Assembly (NCBI RefSeq): GCF_021390435.2
Contig: NZ_JAJVCN010000002.1
Span: 558,001 to 622,000, forward strand
Length of the DNA stretch: 64,000 bases
Direction of reading: 5' to 3'
Source of the DNA: Kibdelosporangium philippinense
GTDB lineage: Bacteria > Actinomycetota > Actinomycetes > Mycobacteriales > Pseudonocardiaceae
The notes below the pieces were generated by a model. The model was not told where the DNA came from and did not search any database. It worked only from the letters and a program-made list of their open reading frames with translations. Position 1 is the stretch's first letter, and every line of letters starts with the position of its first letter. Of this stretch, positions 8,861 to 18,378 are shown piece after piece. The position numbers were made by a program, and so were the translations under genes.

Positions 8861-9160
8861 GGCGTGATAGTGACACAGGGCCGTGCCGTGTGTCGTCGGG
8901 GACCGGTCCCAGAACCCGATTGTTGCAATCGTTCGCCAGTAACCGACCGACATGGTTGAGCATCGAAATACACGCTGCTGCGGCTGCGAGAAATTCTCCG
9001 GACGAACGGCGGGGTCCATTGGATCCATCGTCCTACCGAAGGGGTGAGCCGTTCGGCCGATCTCCGTTCGCATCCGTGAATACTTTCATCATCGTCGCTG
9101 GTCAGAGCCGCATAGTTCCCGGCCACGCCCTGTTGAACTTCTGGTCGAAGGCAGGCCTTC
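8861..9160. other. Intergenic stretch without gene
   Basis: About 300 bases upstream of the BKACE gene and the peptidase remnant. Short palindrome GGGACCGGTCCC near 8898-8909 is the only structure noticed. No convincing ORF or RNA gene seen. Confidence 0.4.
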
Positions 9161-9510
9161 ATGGGCGTAGGAAAAACCGGCCGCGCGATCGTGGCCACCG
9201 CAGCCTTATGCAGTGTCGTTTTATTTGGGCAAGCGATGAGCGTTCCCGTTACGCAGGCTGCACCAGCGGGACCGCCCATCCGGTTGATCACCGGAGACTT
9301 CTATCCACAGCAGAGCCAGCCGTGCCTGGCTTGGCCGCCAAGGCAGTCGGCGACAACGACGCCACGAGCTAGCTGGTCCAGTTCACCGGGCCCGTACAGG
9401 CCCAGTGGGTTGGGTCACTTCAGGCGACCGGCGCCCAGATAGTGGAATACCTGCCCGACTTCGCCATGTTCGCCACATGGGTTTTCACCGTCGCAACACC
9501 GCCGGGCTGA
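9161..9510 (+). pseudogene. S8 (subtilisin-like) peptidase N-terminal remnant, frameshifted and truncated
   Basis: The first frame encodes a signal peptide and IRLITGDFY-like prodomain start (9161-9369). The continuation LVQFTGPVQ..GAQIVEYLPDFAMFAT, typical of secreted S8 peptidase prodomains, lies in another frame from 9373, immediately after an in-frame TAG, and stops at 9510. Catalytic domain is absent. The 3' end runs into the truncated response regulator gene on the other strand, so a deletion probably joined two broken genes. Family assignment is from motif resemblance only. Confidence 0.6.
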
Positions 9511-9883
9511 ACGGGCTCTCCCCGGTCGCGGCCTTGCGGATCCCGTCGAGCAGCTCCGGCGGCTCGATGTCCTTGGCAAGGAATCCACACGCGCCCGCAG
9601 TCAGTGCTGGATAGACGTGATCGTCGTCGTCGAATGTGGTGAGCACGAGCACCTTGGTTGCCGGACGGATGTCCAGAATCCTTTTGGTAGCAGTGATCCC
9701 GTCCATTCCTGGCATTCGAAGGTCCATCAGCACCACGTCCGGCACGAGCCGTTCGGCCGACGTGACGGCTTCCCGGCCGGTACCAGCCTCGCCGACCACC
9801 ATCACGTCCTCAGTGGATTCGCAAAGCATCCGCAACCCTGCGCGAACAAGCGCTTGGTCGTCAGCCAACAGCACCCGGATCAT
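9485..9883 (-). pseudogene. NarL-type response regulator truncated after receiver domain
   Basis: A 132-residue remnant with an intact receiver: acidic pair DD (ADDQALVR), phospho-acceptor Asp in VVLMDLRMPGMDG, and the Lys in FLAKDIEPPE. The protein ends at SPFSPAVLRR, exactly where the linker to the LuxR helix-turn-helix should begin; the intact paralogue at 56302-56940 has about 80 more residues. Its ATG at 9883 overlaps the kinase stop (ATGA). It cannot bind DNA as encoded. It could persist as a stand-alone receiver but decay is more likely given its partner. Confidence 0.8.
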
Positions 9884-10740
9884 GCGGGCAACCACGCATG
9901 CACTCGCCAGCCCATCCCGACAGGGCCGGTCACCAGTTTCCCGCCGACCAACTCGACCCGCTCCCGCATGCCGATCAGACCGTGCCCAGGCTCAGCGGCT
10001 TCGGGTGTTGCCGGTCCGACATTCCTGAGCGACACGTCAACCGCGTCGTCATACCTGATCACGCTCAATGAGACTTTCGCTTGTGGGCCAGCGTGTTTCA
10101 GCACGTTCGTAAGTCCTTCTTGGACGACTCTGAGCACGGCGAGACGCACGACGGCGTCAACGTCGGCGACTTTCGGATCGATCTCGGCACGGACATCGGG
10201 ACCGGCGGCCTCGACCCGTTCACGCGCGATCGCCGTACGCTCCTCGGCCCGCGCGGCCTGGGCCTCAGAAGCCGAGAGTTCCTTTGCCTGCCAAGCGACT
10301 TCCTGAACCGACCGCAAATGCATGCCAAGCAACACCGGCAGGCACGTGGTGATGAACGCGGCGAACACCTCGGGCAGCATGCCTTGGATCGCCGGTCGGC
10401 ACATGCCTGCGACAGCCACGGCCACGGCGCCTATCCACATTTGCCATCCGCCACGGCGCCACGCCAGCTCGCCGAGCGCGAACAGGCTCGCCATCGTCGC
10501 CACGCCCTGGCCGAGCTGCGCTTCCGCCGAAATGGCTACCAGACCGGCTTGGAGGAGCGTGACCGGCAGCGGCCACCGGCCTTGGCCCGCGATCAGCAGG
10601 GTCGACGCGACCGTCACGACCCAGTCCGCGCCGGTCGGCTGCAGCGATCCGTGCAAGATCATCAGGTAGCCGAACGCCAGCGCGAGGGGAAGCAGCCGGA
10701 TCGGCAGGATCCACCGGCCGAGCAGTTCACGTCTGCGCAC
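9880..10740 (-). pseudogene. NarL-system histidine kinase with internal deletion of the H-box
   Basis: About 286 residues from a GTG at 10740 (VRRRELLGRW). Several hydrophobic segments form the membrane sensor. The coiled-coil EERTAIARER should continue into the HisKA_3 phospho-acceptor ELHD..H, but runs directly into VEAAGPDVRAEI and then the ATPase N-box (VVQEGLTNVLKHA) and G-box (GHGLIGMRERVELVGG). Compared with the intact kinase at 56937-58046, some 80-90 residues including the histidine are missing, with frame kept. The longer ORF to 11274 lies antisense to the methyltransferase and is not used. Confidence 0.75.
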
Positions 10741-10849
10741 GTCCCGACGGTATGCCGGGAAAGCTGAGAGTCGCCTCCTCCCTGGGTAGGAGACGAGTCC
10801 GGCCTGGTTGCCGAGATTTCCGCCGGTGATCGAGCCGACCGTGGCTGGC

Positions 10850-11437
10850 ATGACCTCGCAGTTCCAGACCTTCCTCACCGCGGCGATGCGCAGGCCAGGC
10901 GTGATCGGCGCGGTCGCACCCAGCTCACCGGGCCTCGCCGACCTGCTCGCGGCCATCACGCCAAGCACCGGCTCGCCGACCGTCGTCGAACTCGGACCGG
11001 GCACGGGAGCGGTCACGGCCGCGATCCAGCGCAGGCTGCCCGCGACCGGCAGCCACGTCGCCGTCGAGATCGACCAAGCAATGGTTCGTTTCCTGAAATC
11101 GGCACACCCCGGGGTCGAGGTGGTCCACGGCGATGCCGCGTCGCTCACCGACCTCGGCGTGAAGGCCGACGCGGTGGTCAGCGGCCTGCCGTGGGCGCTG
11201 TTCCAACCCGCACGCCAGCGCCGGATCCTCGACCAGATCGCGGCCGTTCTCAGGCCGGATGGCGCCTTCACCACGTTCGCCTACCGGCACGCGGGCGCCA
11301 TGTCCGGCGCGCGCAGCTTCCACCGGCTCCTGCACGCGGTGTTCGACGAAGTGATCGTCAGCCACACCGTCTGGCGCAACATGCCCGCCAGCCCGGATCT
11401 ACGCGTGCAGAAGGCCGTTAGCTGTGCAGTCGCTTGA
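10850..11437 (+). CDS. Class I SAM-dependent methyltransferase (phospholipid N-methyltransferase-like)
   Basis: A 195-residue methyltransferase. Motif I is VVELGPGTGAVTAAI, with an acidic end of strand 2 (VAVEID) and the ADAVVSGLPWALF motif that resembles the N/S-P-P-F/W-type motif of KsgA-like and phosphatidylethanolamine methyltransferases. Earlier TTG (10808) and GTG (10826) starts are possible; the ATG at 10850 (MTSQFQTFLTAAMRRPG) matches the family start. It is divergent from the decayed kinase, and its 3' end overlaps the convergent ygfZ gene by 20 bp. Substrate uncertain. Confidence 0.75.
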   Translation: MTSQFQTFLTAAMRRPGVIGAVAPSSPGLADLLAAITPSTGSPTVVELGPGTGAVTAAIQRRLPATGSHVAVEIDQAMVRFLKSAHPGVEVVHGDAASLTDLGVKADAVVSGLPWALFQPARQRRILDQIAAVLRPDGAFTTFAYRHAGAMSGARSFHRLLHAVFDEVIVSHTVWRNMPASPDLRVQKAVSCAVA

Positions 11438-12485
11438 CGGCTTCGCGGCCTAGGCCGGGCGTGTCGGCCGGGATCGAGTCCGGGTCGATCGACGCGGCCA
11501 CGCCGCCAGCGGCCAGCTCGGTCTCCGGCCCGATGGACCGCTTGATCAGCGCCAAGGCGATCGGACCGAGCTCGTGGTGCTGCGCGACAGTGCCAACCCG
11601 CCCGACGGTCCGCTCGCCCGCGTTGACCGGATCACCGGTCTCCGGCAGCGAATCCGCGGAGCCATCAAGGTGCAGGAGCAACATCCGCCGCGGTGGGCGG
11701 CCGATGTTGTGCACTTTGGACACTGTCTCCTGGCCGCGGTAGCAGCCCTTGGCCACGTGCGCGGCTGACGGAACCCAGTTCACCTCGTGCGGAATGGTCT
11801 TCTCGTCGGTGTCCACACCGAGCCTGGGCCTTAGTGCTTCGACCCTCAGAGCTTCGTAACCCCAGCTGCCCATCGGCCGTGCGCCCGCTTCCGTGAGCTT
11901 CGACCACCAGGCCGTCAGCTCCTCGCGGGGCACGAGCAAGTCGAAGGTGTTGCCGGGCATCCGGCGGACCAGGCCGTCGACGCCATAGGTGTCGGTCGGA
12001 ACGTTCAAGCCGACGCTTTCGAGCGTCTGACCAGCGTCCGGGCCGATCAACGACAGCATGGCGATCTCGGCGGTCGCGTCCCGCGGCTCGACCTTGGACC
12101 AGAACTTCATCGCCTCGAGGTAATCCAGCAGCGTCTGCTCGTCACCACGGGCACCGGTCGCCTTCGCGCCCGGCTCGGTGTCCATCCAGACCGTGCCGTC
12201 GCGGTGCGCGAGCACCATGTGCGCGTTCACCCGGCCCTGGCTGTCCAGCACGAGCGCCTCGGTGCCGGTGTTGTCCGGCAGGTCGCTCACGTGCTGCGAG
12301 ATCATCAGGTGCAGCCAGCTCAGCCGGTCGTCGCCAGGAACCGCGATGACCTCACGGTTGGAACGGTCGACCACAGCCACCGTGCGCGCGGCTGCCCGTT
12401 GCTCACCGAACGGGTCGCCGTAATGCCAGGCCACACCCTGGTCCGGGTTGTCCTCCTGCGGCGGCACGGCTCCCGGCAGCGTCAC
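11418..12485 (-). CDS. ygfZ: YgfZ/GcvT-like folate-binding protein
   Basis: A 355-residue protein of the folate-binding YgfZ family, involved in assembly or repair of iron-sulphur clusters. The family signature KGCYRGQETV is present, as are GcvT-like folds (GYEALRVEALRPRLGVD). The start is set at the GTG 12485, which overlaps the stop of the fur gene (GTGA); a further in-frame ATG at 12515 lies inside fur. Co-transcription with fur suggests a metal or oxidative-stress link. Confidence 0.88.
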   Translation of the reverse strand: MTLPGAVPPQEDNPDQGVAWHYGDPFGEQRAAARTVAVVDRSNREVIAVPGDDRLSWLHLMISQHVSDLPDNTGTEALVLDSQGRVNAHMVLAHRDGTVWMDTEPGAKATGARGDEQTLLDYLEAMKFWSKVEPRDATAEIAMLSLIGPDAGQTLESVGLNVPTDTYGVDGLVRRMPGNTFDLLVPREELTAWWSKLTEAGARPMGSWGYEALRVEALRPRLGVDTDEKTIPHEVNWVPSAAHVAKGCYRGQETVSKVHNIGRPPRRMLLLHLDGSADSLPETGDPVNAGERTVGRVGTVAQHHELGPIALALIKRSIGPETELAAGGVAASIDPDSIPADTPGLGREAVKRLHS

Positions 12486-12922
12486 TTGCTCTCCCCGTTG
12501 ATGCAGTTCCGGCACGTGCCGGACAGCGCGACATGACTTGCATCAAGACTGAACCCGTACCGGTCACGCAGTGTTCCCGCGAGGTTGTCGAGCAGCTCGT
12601 TCGGAATCTCCTGCACCTCGCTGCACTGATGGCAGACGAGGTGCACGTGCTCGTGGTCGCGAGCCGAGTACGTCGGCGCGCCGTGCCCGATGTGTGCGTG
12701 CCGCACCAGCCCGAGGTGTTCCAGCAGGTCAAGCGTCCGGTAAATGGTGGTGATGTTGACCGTCGGGGTCGTCTCCTGGACGCGTTTGCACACCTGTTCC
12801 GGTGTGGAGTGTTCCAACGCCATGACCGCGTCCAGCACGAGCTGACGCTGGGGCGTCATCCGCATGCCGCGTTCGTGCAGGGTGGACTTGAGCGCCGCCC
12901 GTTCTTTACGAGTCGTCTCCAC
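12482..12922 (-). CDS. Fur family metal/peroxide-responsive repressor
   Basis: A 146-residue Fur-superfamily regulator with an N-terminal winged helix (MTPQRQLVLDAVMALEHSTPEQVCKRV; TTIYRTLDLLEHLGLV), the HEHVHLVC metal region and two structural zinc pairs, CHQC and CRNC. It could be Fur, Zur or a peroxide sensor type; the sequence alone does not decide. It overlaps ygfZ by four bases and is divergent from pabC with a 33-bp gap. Confidence 0.88.
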   Translation of the reverse strand: METTRKERAALKSTLHERGMRMTPQRQLVLDAVMALEHSTPEQVCKRVQETTPTVNITTIYRTLDLLEHLGLVRHAHIGHGAPTYSARDHEHVHLVCHQCSEVQEIPNELLDNLAGTLRDRYGFSLDASHVALSGTCRNCINGESK

Positions 12923-12955
12923 GTACCCAATATATGCGGGAGTACGTTGACCCTC

Positions 12956-13801
12956 ATGCCAGTACTAGCGCTTCTCGACGGAACCATCGCCGATTCGACA
13001 CATCCGCTGATCCGCGTCGACGATCTTGGCCTGATGCGCGGCGACGGGATCTTCGAGACCGTGCTTGTGGTGGACGGAAAACCCCGTGAGCTGGGCCCGC
13101 ACTTCGATCGCCTGGTCCGTTCGGCGGCCATGCTCGACATGCCCGAGCCGTCCCGTGCGGACTTCGACCGCGCGACCAAGGCCGTCCTGGACAACTGGAC
13201 GGGCGGCGCGGAGATCGCACTCAAATGGGTGTACACACGAGGTATAGAAGGCGGCGACGGGACGCCAACCGGCTTCGCCCTCGGCCTGGAAATCAGCGAG
13301 ACGGTGAAGCGCCAGCGCGCCTCGGGCATCGCGGCGGTGACCCTCGACCGCGGGTTCGACAACGAGGCCGCCGTGCGTGCGCCTTGGCTGCTCCTGGGGG
13401 CCAAGACGCTGTCTTACGCGGTGAACATGGCTGCGCTTCGCGAGGCCGCCCGGCGCGGGGCAGAGGAGGTCATCTTCACGACCTCGGACGACTTCGTGCT
13501 CGAAGGTCCGACCTCGACCTTGGTCGCCGTGTCCGGCAAGACCCTGCGTACCCCGCCCGCGACCATCGGCATCCTGCCCGGCACAACCCAGGCCGCCCTG
13601 TTCCGGGCTGCCGAGCGTGAGGGCTGGTCGGTCAAGACCGAGCCCCTGCGAGTTTCCGAACTGGCGGAGGCGGACGGCCTGTTCTTCACCTCCAGCGTTC
13701 GCAAGATCACCCGCCTGCACACCCTCAACGGCACGCAGCTGCCCGACAGCACCGCAATCCACACCGAGCTGGACCGCCTCTACAACTCCGAATACTCGTG
13801 A
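12956..13801 (+). CDS. pabC: Aminodeoxychorismate lyase / branched-chain aminotransferase-like (fold type IV)
   Basis: A 281-residue PLP enzyme of fold type IV. The catalytic Lys is in GAKTLSYAVNMAALREA and the phosphate-binding EGPTSTLVAV and FFTSSVRKITRL motifs are visible. The family contains 4-amino-4-deoxychorismate lyase (folate synthesis) and D-/branched-chain aminotransferases; actinobacterial proteins of this length and start (LLDGTIADSTHPLIRVDDLGLMRGDGIFET) are usually called PabC. The stop codon is inside the left arm of a strong terminator hairpin. Confidence 0.8.
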   Translation: MPVLALLDGTIADSTHPLIRVDDLGLMRGDGIFETVLVVDGKPRELGPHFDRLVRSAAMLDMPEPSRADFDRATKAVLDNWTGGAEIALKWVYTRGIEGGDGTPTGFALGLEISETVKRQRASGIAAVTLDRGFDNEAAVRAPWLLLGAKTLSYAVNMAALREAARRGAEEVIFTTSDDFVLEGPTSTLVAVSGKTLRTPPATIGILPGTTQAALFRAAEREGWSVKTEPLRVSELAEADGLFFTSSVRKITRLHTLNGTQLPDSTAIHTELDRLYNSEYS

Positions 13802-13840
13802 GTGGTTATCCGTGTTCTAACGCGGATAACCACTCACGAG
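13795..13840. terminator. Bidirectional hairpin terminator overlapping pabC stop (CTCGTGAGTG type)
   Basis: Arms 13795-13814 and 13821-13840 pair along 20 bp (one G-T) around a 6-nt loop. The outer 10 bp, CTCGTGAGTG, contain the TGA stop of pabC and are identical to the outer arm of the hairpin at 23070-23115. It separates pabC from the convergent chitinase gene. Confidence 0.8.
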
Positions 13841-13846
13841 CTTTGA

Positions 13847-16013
13847 TCAGCGCAAACCTGTGTCGACCGCGTTCATCAGCAGGCCTGGGTCGCCGGACAT
13901 CTCCCAGGCCATCGCGCCGAGCAGGCCTCTTTGCTTGATCCACGCTGTCTTGCGTTGGATGGACCAGACGTCATCGAAGGTCCACCACTGGTTGCCGGTG
14001 TAGCAGGACGTCGCCACCGCGGCTTCGTCGTGGTACACCGTGCAACCCGGGACGCTCGCGACCAAGTTGCCGTAGCCCCGAGTGCCTGTCTCCTCAGGGA
14101 ATTGGCCTGGCGCGCCGCCGGTTGCGCTTTGCCACTCGCCGTTCTTGCCGCCGTTCGCCACGCCTTGCCAACCACGGCCGTAGAACGCCAGACCAAGCGT
14201 TAGCTTGCGCGGATTCACGCCAGCGTTGGTGTACGCGTTGATCGCGGCCTCAGCGCTGAACTTGAACGGATAAGGGTCATCCGCGTCCGGGTAGAGGTTT
14301 CCTTGGTGCCCGGTGCGGTTGGGCTCCCACGAGTTGTCGCTGCCGGATCCGTGGAAGTCGTAGCCCTGCACGTTGGCCACGTCCAGGTACTGGAAGATCT
14401 TGCTGACGTCCCAGCCCGCCGTCACCTTCGCCGGGTCGGCCGGGGTGAAGGCCTGCAGTTCGTAGCGCTTTCCTGTGGTCGTGCCATAGGCGTCCATCTG
14501 CGTGCGGAATTCGGCCAGCAACGCGGTCAGGTTGTTCTTGTCGCCTGCGCTCCAGTGGTTTCCGGGGTGACCGTCCGGACTTCCTGGCCATTCCCAGTCG
14601 ATGTCGATGCCGTCGAAGATCCCGGCTGCCGTGCCCGGTCCGCCCGCGCCGCCGTACGGCCGGATGTTGCCCTTCAACCACGTGTCGACGCACGAGGCCA
14701 CGAACTTCTTGCGCGAGGCGTCCGTTGCCGCGACATCGGAGAAGTACTTCGAATACGTCCAGCCGCCGAGCGACACCAGGATCTTCAGGTTCGGATAGAG
14801 CGCCTTGAGTTTCTTGAGCTGGTTGAAGTTGCCGCGCAAGGTTTCCCAGCCGGTGTCCGCGACGCCATCGACAGACTGAGCGGCGGCGAATGGGCGGCTG
14901 TAGTCGGCTTCGGCGTCGCCTGCGCCGTCACCCTGGTTGGGATCTTGCGGGTTGGCGGACGTGGCCTTGGTGACGCCCGACTGGCACGTCAGGTTGACCG
15001 GGTCGATGTTCTGGAACGCGTACAGCAGGTGCGTCAGTTTGCCTGCCGCGCCTGAGGTGTGCAGGTTCCGTACGAAGTACTGCCTGCCGTAGATACCCCA
15101 CTGTACGAAGTAGGCAACCTTCGCGTACCCGGCCACGATGTCCGATGTGGACACAGCGACGGCAATGCTTGCGGCTGAAGCGTTGTCGTAGCCGTCTCGC
15201 GCGCGAACGGTGAATGTGTACCTTGTGGACGGTGCAAGGCCGGTCACCCTGGCGGTGAGACCGGTCACGGTCAGCGCGAGCGTCGTGCCGTTGTAGACGT
15301 CGTACGCCACAACCCCGGTGTTGTCGGTGGATGCGTTCCAAGCCAGGAAAACACTGCCAGAGTCGGTACTGGTTGAACGGAAGTTGCCCGGGACGGTCGG
15401 CGCCTGGGTGTCGTCGCTCGGGTTGTTCGTACGGACGGTCAGCGGCGCGCTGGCGGGAGATTTGGTTCCCTTACGGTCCAACGCTACGACCGTGAAGCTG
15501 TAGTCGGTGTTCGGGGTCAGTCCGGTGATCGACGCCGTTGTGGTCGTCGGGGAAGCAACGAGAGTGGTGCCGCGATACACCTCGTAACCGACGACTGGGA
15601 GCGATCCCGCAGTGGAAGCGTTCCATGCCAACGTGATGGTCCGGGTTGTCTTCACTGTCGCGCGTACGTTGGTCGGCGCGCCGGGTGGTGTTTCGGCTGA
15701 GCCGTCACAGTTGCCGTCGTCGATACGGCAGCTTGTCGGGGTTGTCGCGGTGCTGAACCGGACGGTTGGGCTGTAGGGATACGTGGAACGCCCTGGTGTC
15801 AGCGAATTGATGTAGTACGCCGGGGTGACGGTCACGGAAGTGCCGCTTTGCGACACGGTTGCGTGCTCACCCGTGCTCACAGTGACGCCTGTAGGCACTT
15901 CGAAGCAGGCTGCCAGCCGCGTGTGCTGGCACGGTGAGCGAGGCGAGAGCCAGGACGGCAGCGGCGAGGGCGGTGATCAATCGGGATCTTGTGGAGCGAG
16001 GTTTTCTAGACAT
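13847..16013 (-). pseudogene. Secreted GH18 chitinase with Fn3 domains, frameshifted near the N-terminus
   Basis: A signal peptide (ATG 16013, good GGAGAGG ribosome site, hydrophobic core LITALAAAVLALASLTV ending AHA) is in one frame; the rest (13847-about 15925) is in the next. The mature part starts with what looks like the C-terminal half of a CBM2-like domain, then two fibronectin type III domains, then a GH18 catalytic barrel with DGIDIDWEW (catalytic Glu last but two of DxxDxDxE) and SLGGWTYSKYF. An internal GTG at 15898 would give 683 residues without a secretion signal. A real deletion or a sequencing error is possible; the catalytic domain looks intact. Confidence 0.8.
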
Positions 16014-16113
16014 GGCAGGGTTCCTCTCCACACAGTGGTCTAGACCAGGGTGCGGCGCGTGTGACCCGGCACACAACGCTCCATCTCAGTTGTTCTGCAT
16101 ACTGAAACGGGTA

Positions 16114-16974
16114 TTACGCCGTTGGGCGGAAGCTGATTCGGACACCTGGCCGCGCCTGGCCGAGCAAAGGCAGGCTGTGTGCCGCGACGACACCGATCAC
16201 CGGGTAACCGCCGGTCGTCGGGTGGTCGGCAAGGAAGATCACGGGCAAACCGTTTGGCGGCACCTGGATCGCGCCCGTCACCAGGCCCTCGCTGGCGAGC
16301 TCTATGTCCTGGAAAGACTCTCTCCGGCGCAAGGCCGTTCCGACGAGCCGCAGCCCGACGCGGTTGCTCTCCGGCGAAACCTTCCACTGGCCAGCGATGA
16401 GCTGTGCGGCTGGCGACGTGAACCAGTCGTCGCGCGGTCCGAGCAGGACCGGGATCGTCAGCTCCGCCGCGGGCTGGCTTGGCGCGATCTCGTCAACGCC
16501 GACCGGCAGGCCAGGCTTGCCGAGCGGCAGCACATCGCCTTTTTTCAACGCCTTGGGGCCGATTCCGGACAGCATGTCGGTGGCCCGTGACCCCAGTTCG
16601 ACGGGAACCTCGATACCGCCGGAAACGCCGATATAGCAGCGCAAACCGGTGTCCGGGACGCCGATCGTCAGCTCGTCACCGGCCGACAGATGCACCGGAT
16701 TGTGTGAACCGACCGCACGGCCGGACGCTGAAACAGCGACCGATGGACCGGTCACCGCGATCGTGCACGACGCCTCGGCGCGCACCGACAATCCACCGAG
16801 CAGGCACTCGATGCCCGCGGCCGACTCGGGATTTCCCACGAGCCGATTCGCCAATCGCAGCGAAGGCTGGTCCAAGGCGCCGGATGGCGGCACGCCCAGA
16901 TGCGCGTTTCCCGGCCTGCCAAGGTCTTGGACCAACGCCAGCGGCCCGGTGCCGAGCACGGTGAGCGCCCTCAA
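16114..16974 (-). CDS. pxpC: 5-oxoprolinase subunit C (PxpC/KipA)
   Basis: A 286-residue member of the biotin-dependent carboxyltransferase-like family, subunit C of the bacterial ATP-dependent 5-oxoprolinase that returns pyroglutamate to glutamate. The opening LGTGPLALVQDLGRPG and later DHPTTGGYPVIGVVA are characteristic. Its ATG overlaps the stop of pxpB (ATGA). The third subunit, PxpA, is not in the neighbourhood. Confidence 0.9.
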   Translation of the reverse strand: MRALTVLGTGPLALVQDLGRPGNAHLGVPPSGALDQPSLRLANRLVGNPESAAGIECLLGGLSVRAEASCTIAVTGPSVAVSASGRAVGSHNPVHLSAGDELTIGVPDTGLRCYIGVSGGIEVPVELGSRATDMLSGIGPKALKKGDVLPLGKPGLPVGVDEIAPSQPAAELTIPVLLGPRDDWFTSPAAQLIAGQWKVSPESNRVGLRLVGTALRRRESFQDIELASEGLVTGAIQVPPNGLPVIFLADHPTTGGYPVIGVVAAHSLPLLGQARPGVRISFRPTA

Positions 16975-17582
16975 TGGACGGCCTCGAACCGCACAAGATC
17001 GCCAGGCGCGAGCAAAGCAGCGGGTTCACGGCGGGAATCGAACAACGTCACGTCCGTGCGGCCAATCAACCGCCAGCCGCCAGGTGACGCGGTTGGGTAA
17101 ATAGCTGAATATTCGCCCGCGATCGCCACCGAACCAGGCTCGACGCGCTTGCGCGGGTTGTCCAACCTTGGCTGCCGCAACGCCTCGGGAAGCCCCACCA
17201 GATAGCCGAATCCAGGCGCGAACCCGGAAAACGCGACCTTGTACTCGGCGCTGGTGTGCAGCTCGACAACCCCGGCGACGTCCGTGCCTGCGGTCGAGGC
17301 GACGAGCTCAAGGTCTGGACCGTCGTAGCGCACCGGAATCACGACCTCGCGCGGCTCGGTCACAGCGCGCTTCGTCAGATCAACGGTGTCCAGCAACGGC
17401 CGTAGCCCCGCCAAACCACCGGAGCCAGGCTCGAACGCCACCAGGACGGTCCGTGCGGCCGGAACCAGTTCGACGAGCCCAGGAAGCTCCGCATCGGCTA
17501 ACGCGGCCCGTACGGCGTCGACCTCGTCCAGTGTTTCCACTTCAACGAGCATCGCGTCCGCACCGCACCGCCGTAGGCGCAT
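16971..17582 (-). CDS. pxpB: 5-oxoprolinase subunit B (PxpB/KipI)
   Basis: A 203-residue PxpB/KipI-family protein. Conserved segments are FAPGFGYLVGLPEALRQPRLDNPR and SVAIAGEYSAIYPTASPGGWRLIGRT. It precedes and overlaps pxpC by four bases, giving the usual B-C order. Start ATG at 17582 (MRLRRCGADAMLVEVE), two bases after the nitrobindin-like gene upstream. Confidence 0.9.
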   Translation of the reverse strand: MRLRRCGADAMLVEVETLDEVDAVRAALADAELPGLVELVPAARTVLVAFEPGSGGLAGLRPLLDTVDLTKRAVTEPREVVIPVRYDGPDLELVASTAGTDVAGVVELHTSAEYKVAFSGFAPGFGYLVGLPEALRQPRLDNPRKRVEPGSVAIAGEYSAIYPTASPGGWRLIGRTDVTLFDSRREPAALLAPGDLVRFEAVH

Positions 17583-17584
17583 AC

Positions 17585-18226
17585 TCAGCCGACGACGCGC
17601 GTCAGATACGCCGACGTGTGCGGCTGGAGGTCTTGGCCGACCATCGCGCGCTCCTCGACATACGCGAGGTCACCGTTGTTGACCAGGCCATACAGTCGCT
17701 TGGCACCGTTGACTTCCTTGGCTGACGCCGTCCGCACGACCGCGTCCGTGGTCAGCTCCCACGAGGTCTGGGTGCGCGGCTTGCCGTAGAAGATCTCGAC
17801 GATCCCGGTGTTGTGCGCGAGAAGCAGCTCGATCGTGTCGTCGGCCTGCACGCGCCACCAGCCGACTTCCCTTGCCGCCGGGCGGATCACGTTGCCGTCG
17901 TCGTCCAGCAGCCAGGCACGGGCCTCGTAGGACAGGAACGGCCTGCCGTCGTGGGCGAACGTGATCTGCTGGCCGAACTTGTGAGTTTTGTCCAATGTGG
18001 GATAGACGACTTCGCCCTCGCCGCGCCAGACGCCGACCAACGGCAGCAACGCCAGCAGAGCGTCGTTGAGGTTTGGGCCTTCCCGCAGGTTCGCGGTATC
18101 CGCCGGGATCGGCAAGTCGGTGAACTGGGGCAGGTTCAGGTGGCGGGTCAGCTTCGCCCGCTCCTCCGCGGCCTGCACCGCCGCGTCACCACTGCCCGGC
18201 ACCGCGCCGCCGTTGTCCATGCTCAT
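17585..18226 (-). CDS. FABP-family haem-binding protein (nitrobindin / peroxynitrite isomerase-like)
   Basis: A 213-residue beta-barrel protein. The nitrobindin motif GxWxGxG appears as LVGVWRGEGEVVYPT near residue 70. Mycobacterial and plant relatives bind haem and isomerise peroxynitrite to nitrate. ATG 18226 is taken because it overlaps the stop of the small membrane ORF (ATGA); ATG 18220 is an alternative. It heads a short run with pxpB and pxpC. Confidence 0.82.
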   Translation of the reverse strand: MSMDNGGAVPGSGDAAVQAAEERAKLTRHLNLPQFTDLPIPADTANLREGPNLNDALLALLPLVGVWRGEGEVVYPTLDKTHKFGQQITFAHDGRPFLSYEARAWLLDDDGNVIRPAAREVGWWRVQADDTIELLLAHNTGIVEIFYGKPRTQTSWELTTDAVVRTASAKEVNGAKRLYGLVNNGDLAYVEERAMVGQDLQPHTSAYLTRVVG

Positions 18227-18378
18227 CAGCGGTTGTCGCTGTACAGCCGGTAGACGACGTAGCCGGCGAACCACAAGGTCGCCAAGGCCATGATGACCAG
18301 CAGCGAGGTGAAAATCAGCTCCACGGCACTGAGGATAACCGCCGCCACCGACAGCCCGAGGACCCAGGACGCCGTCAT
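18226..18378 (-). CDS. Small two-helix membrane protein (50 residues)
   Basis: A 50-residue ORF, MTASWVLGLSVAAVILSAVE onward, with two hydrophobic segments (about residues 5-20 and 25-44) and a polar YRLYSDNR tail. Its TGA overlaps the ATG of the nitrobindin-like gene, which argues for a real coupled gene. Its ATG lies in the loop of a perfect 16-bp hairpin (18358-18394). No known family recognised; possibly a false ORF. Confidence 0.5.
   Translation of the reverse strand: MTASWVLGLSVAAVILSAVELIFTSLLVIMALATLWFAGYVVYRLYSDNR

Noticed and set aside
10800..11274. N-terminal extension of the decayed kinase ORF to 11274
   Set aside because: It is antisense to the methyltransferase and has no sensor-domain character; the GTG at 10740 precedes the membrane segments.
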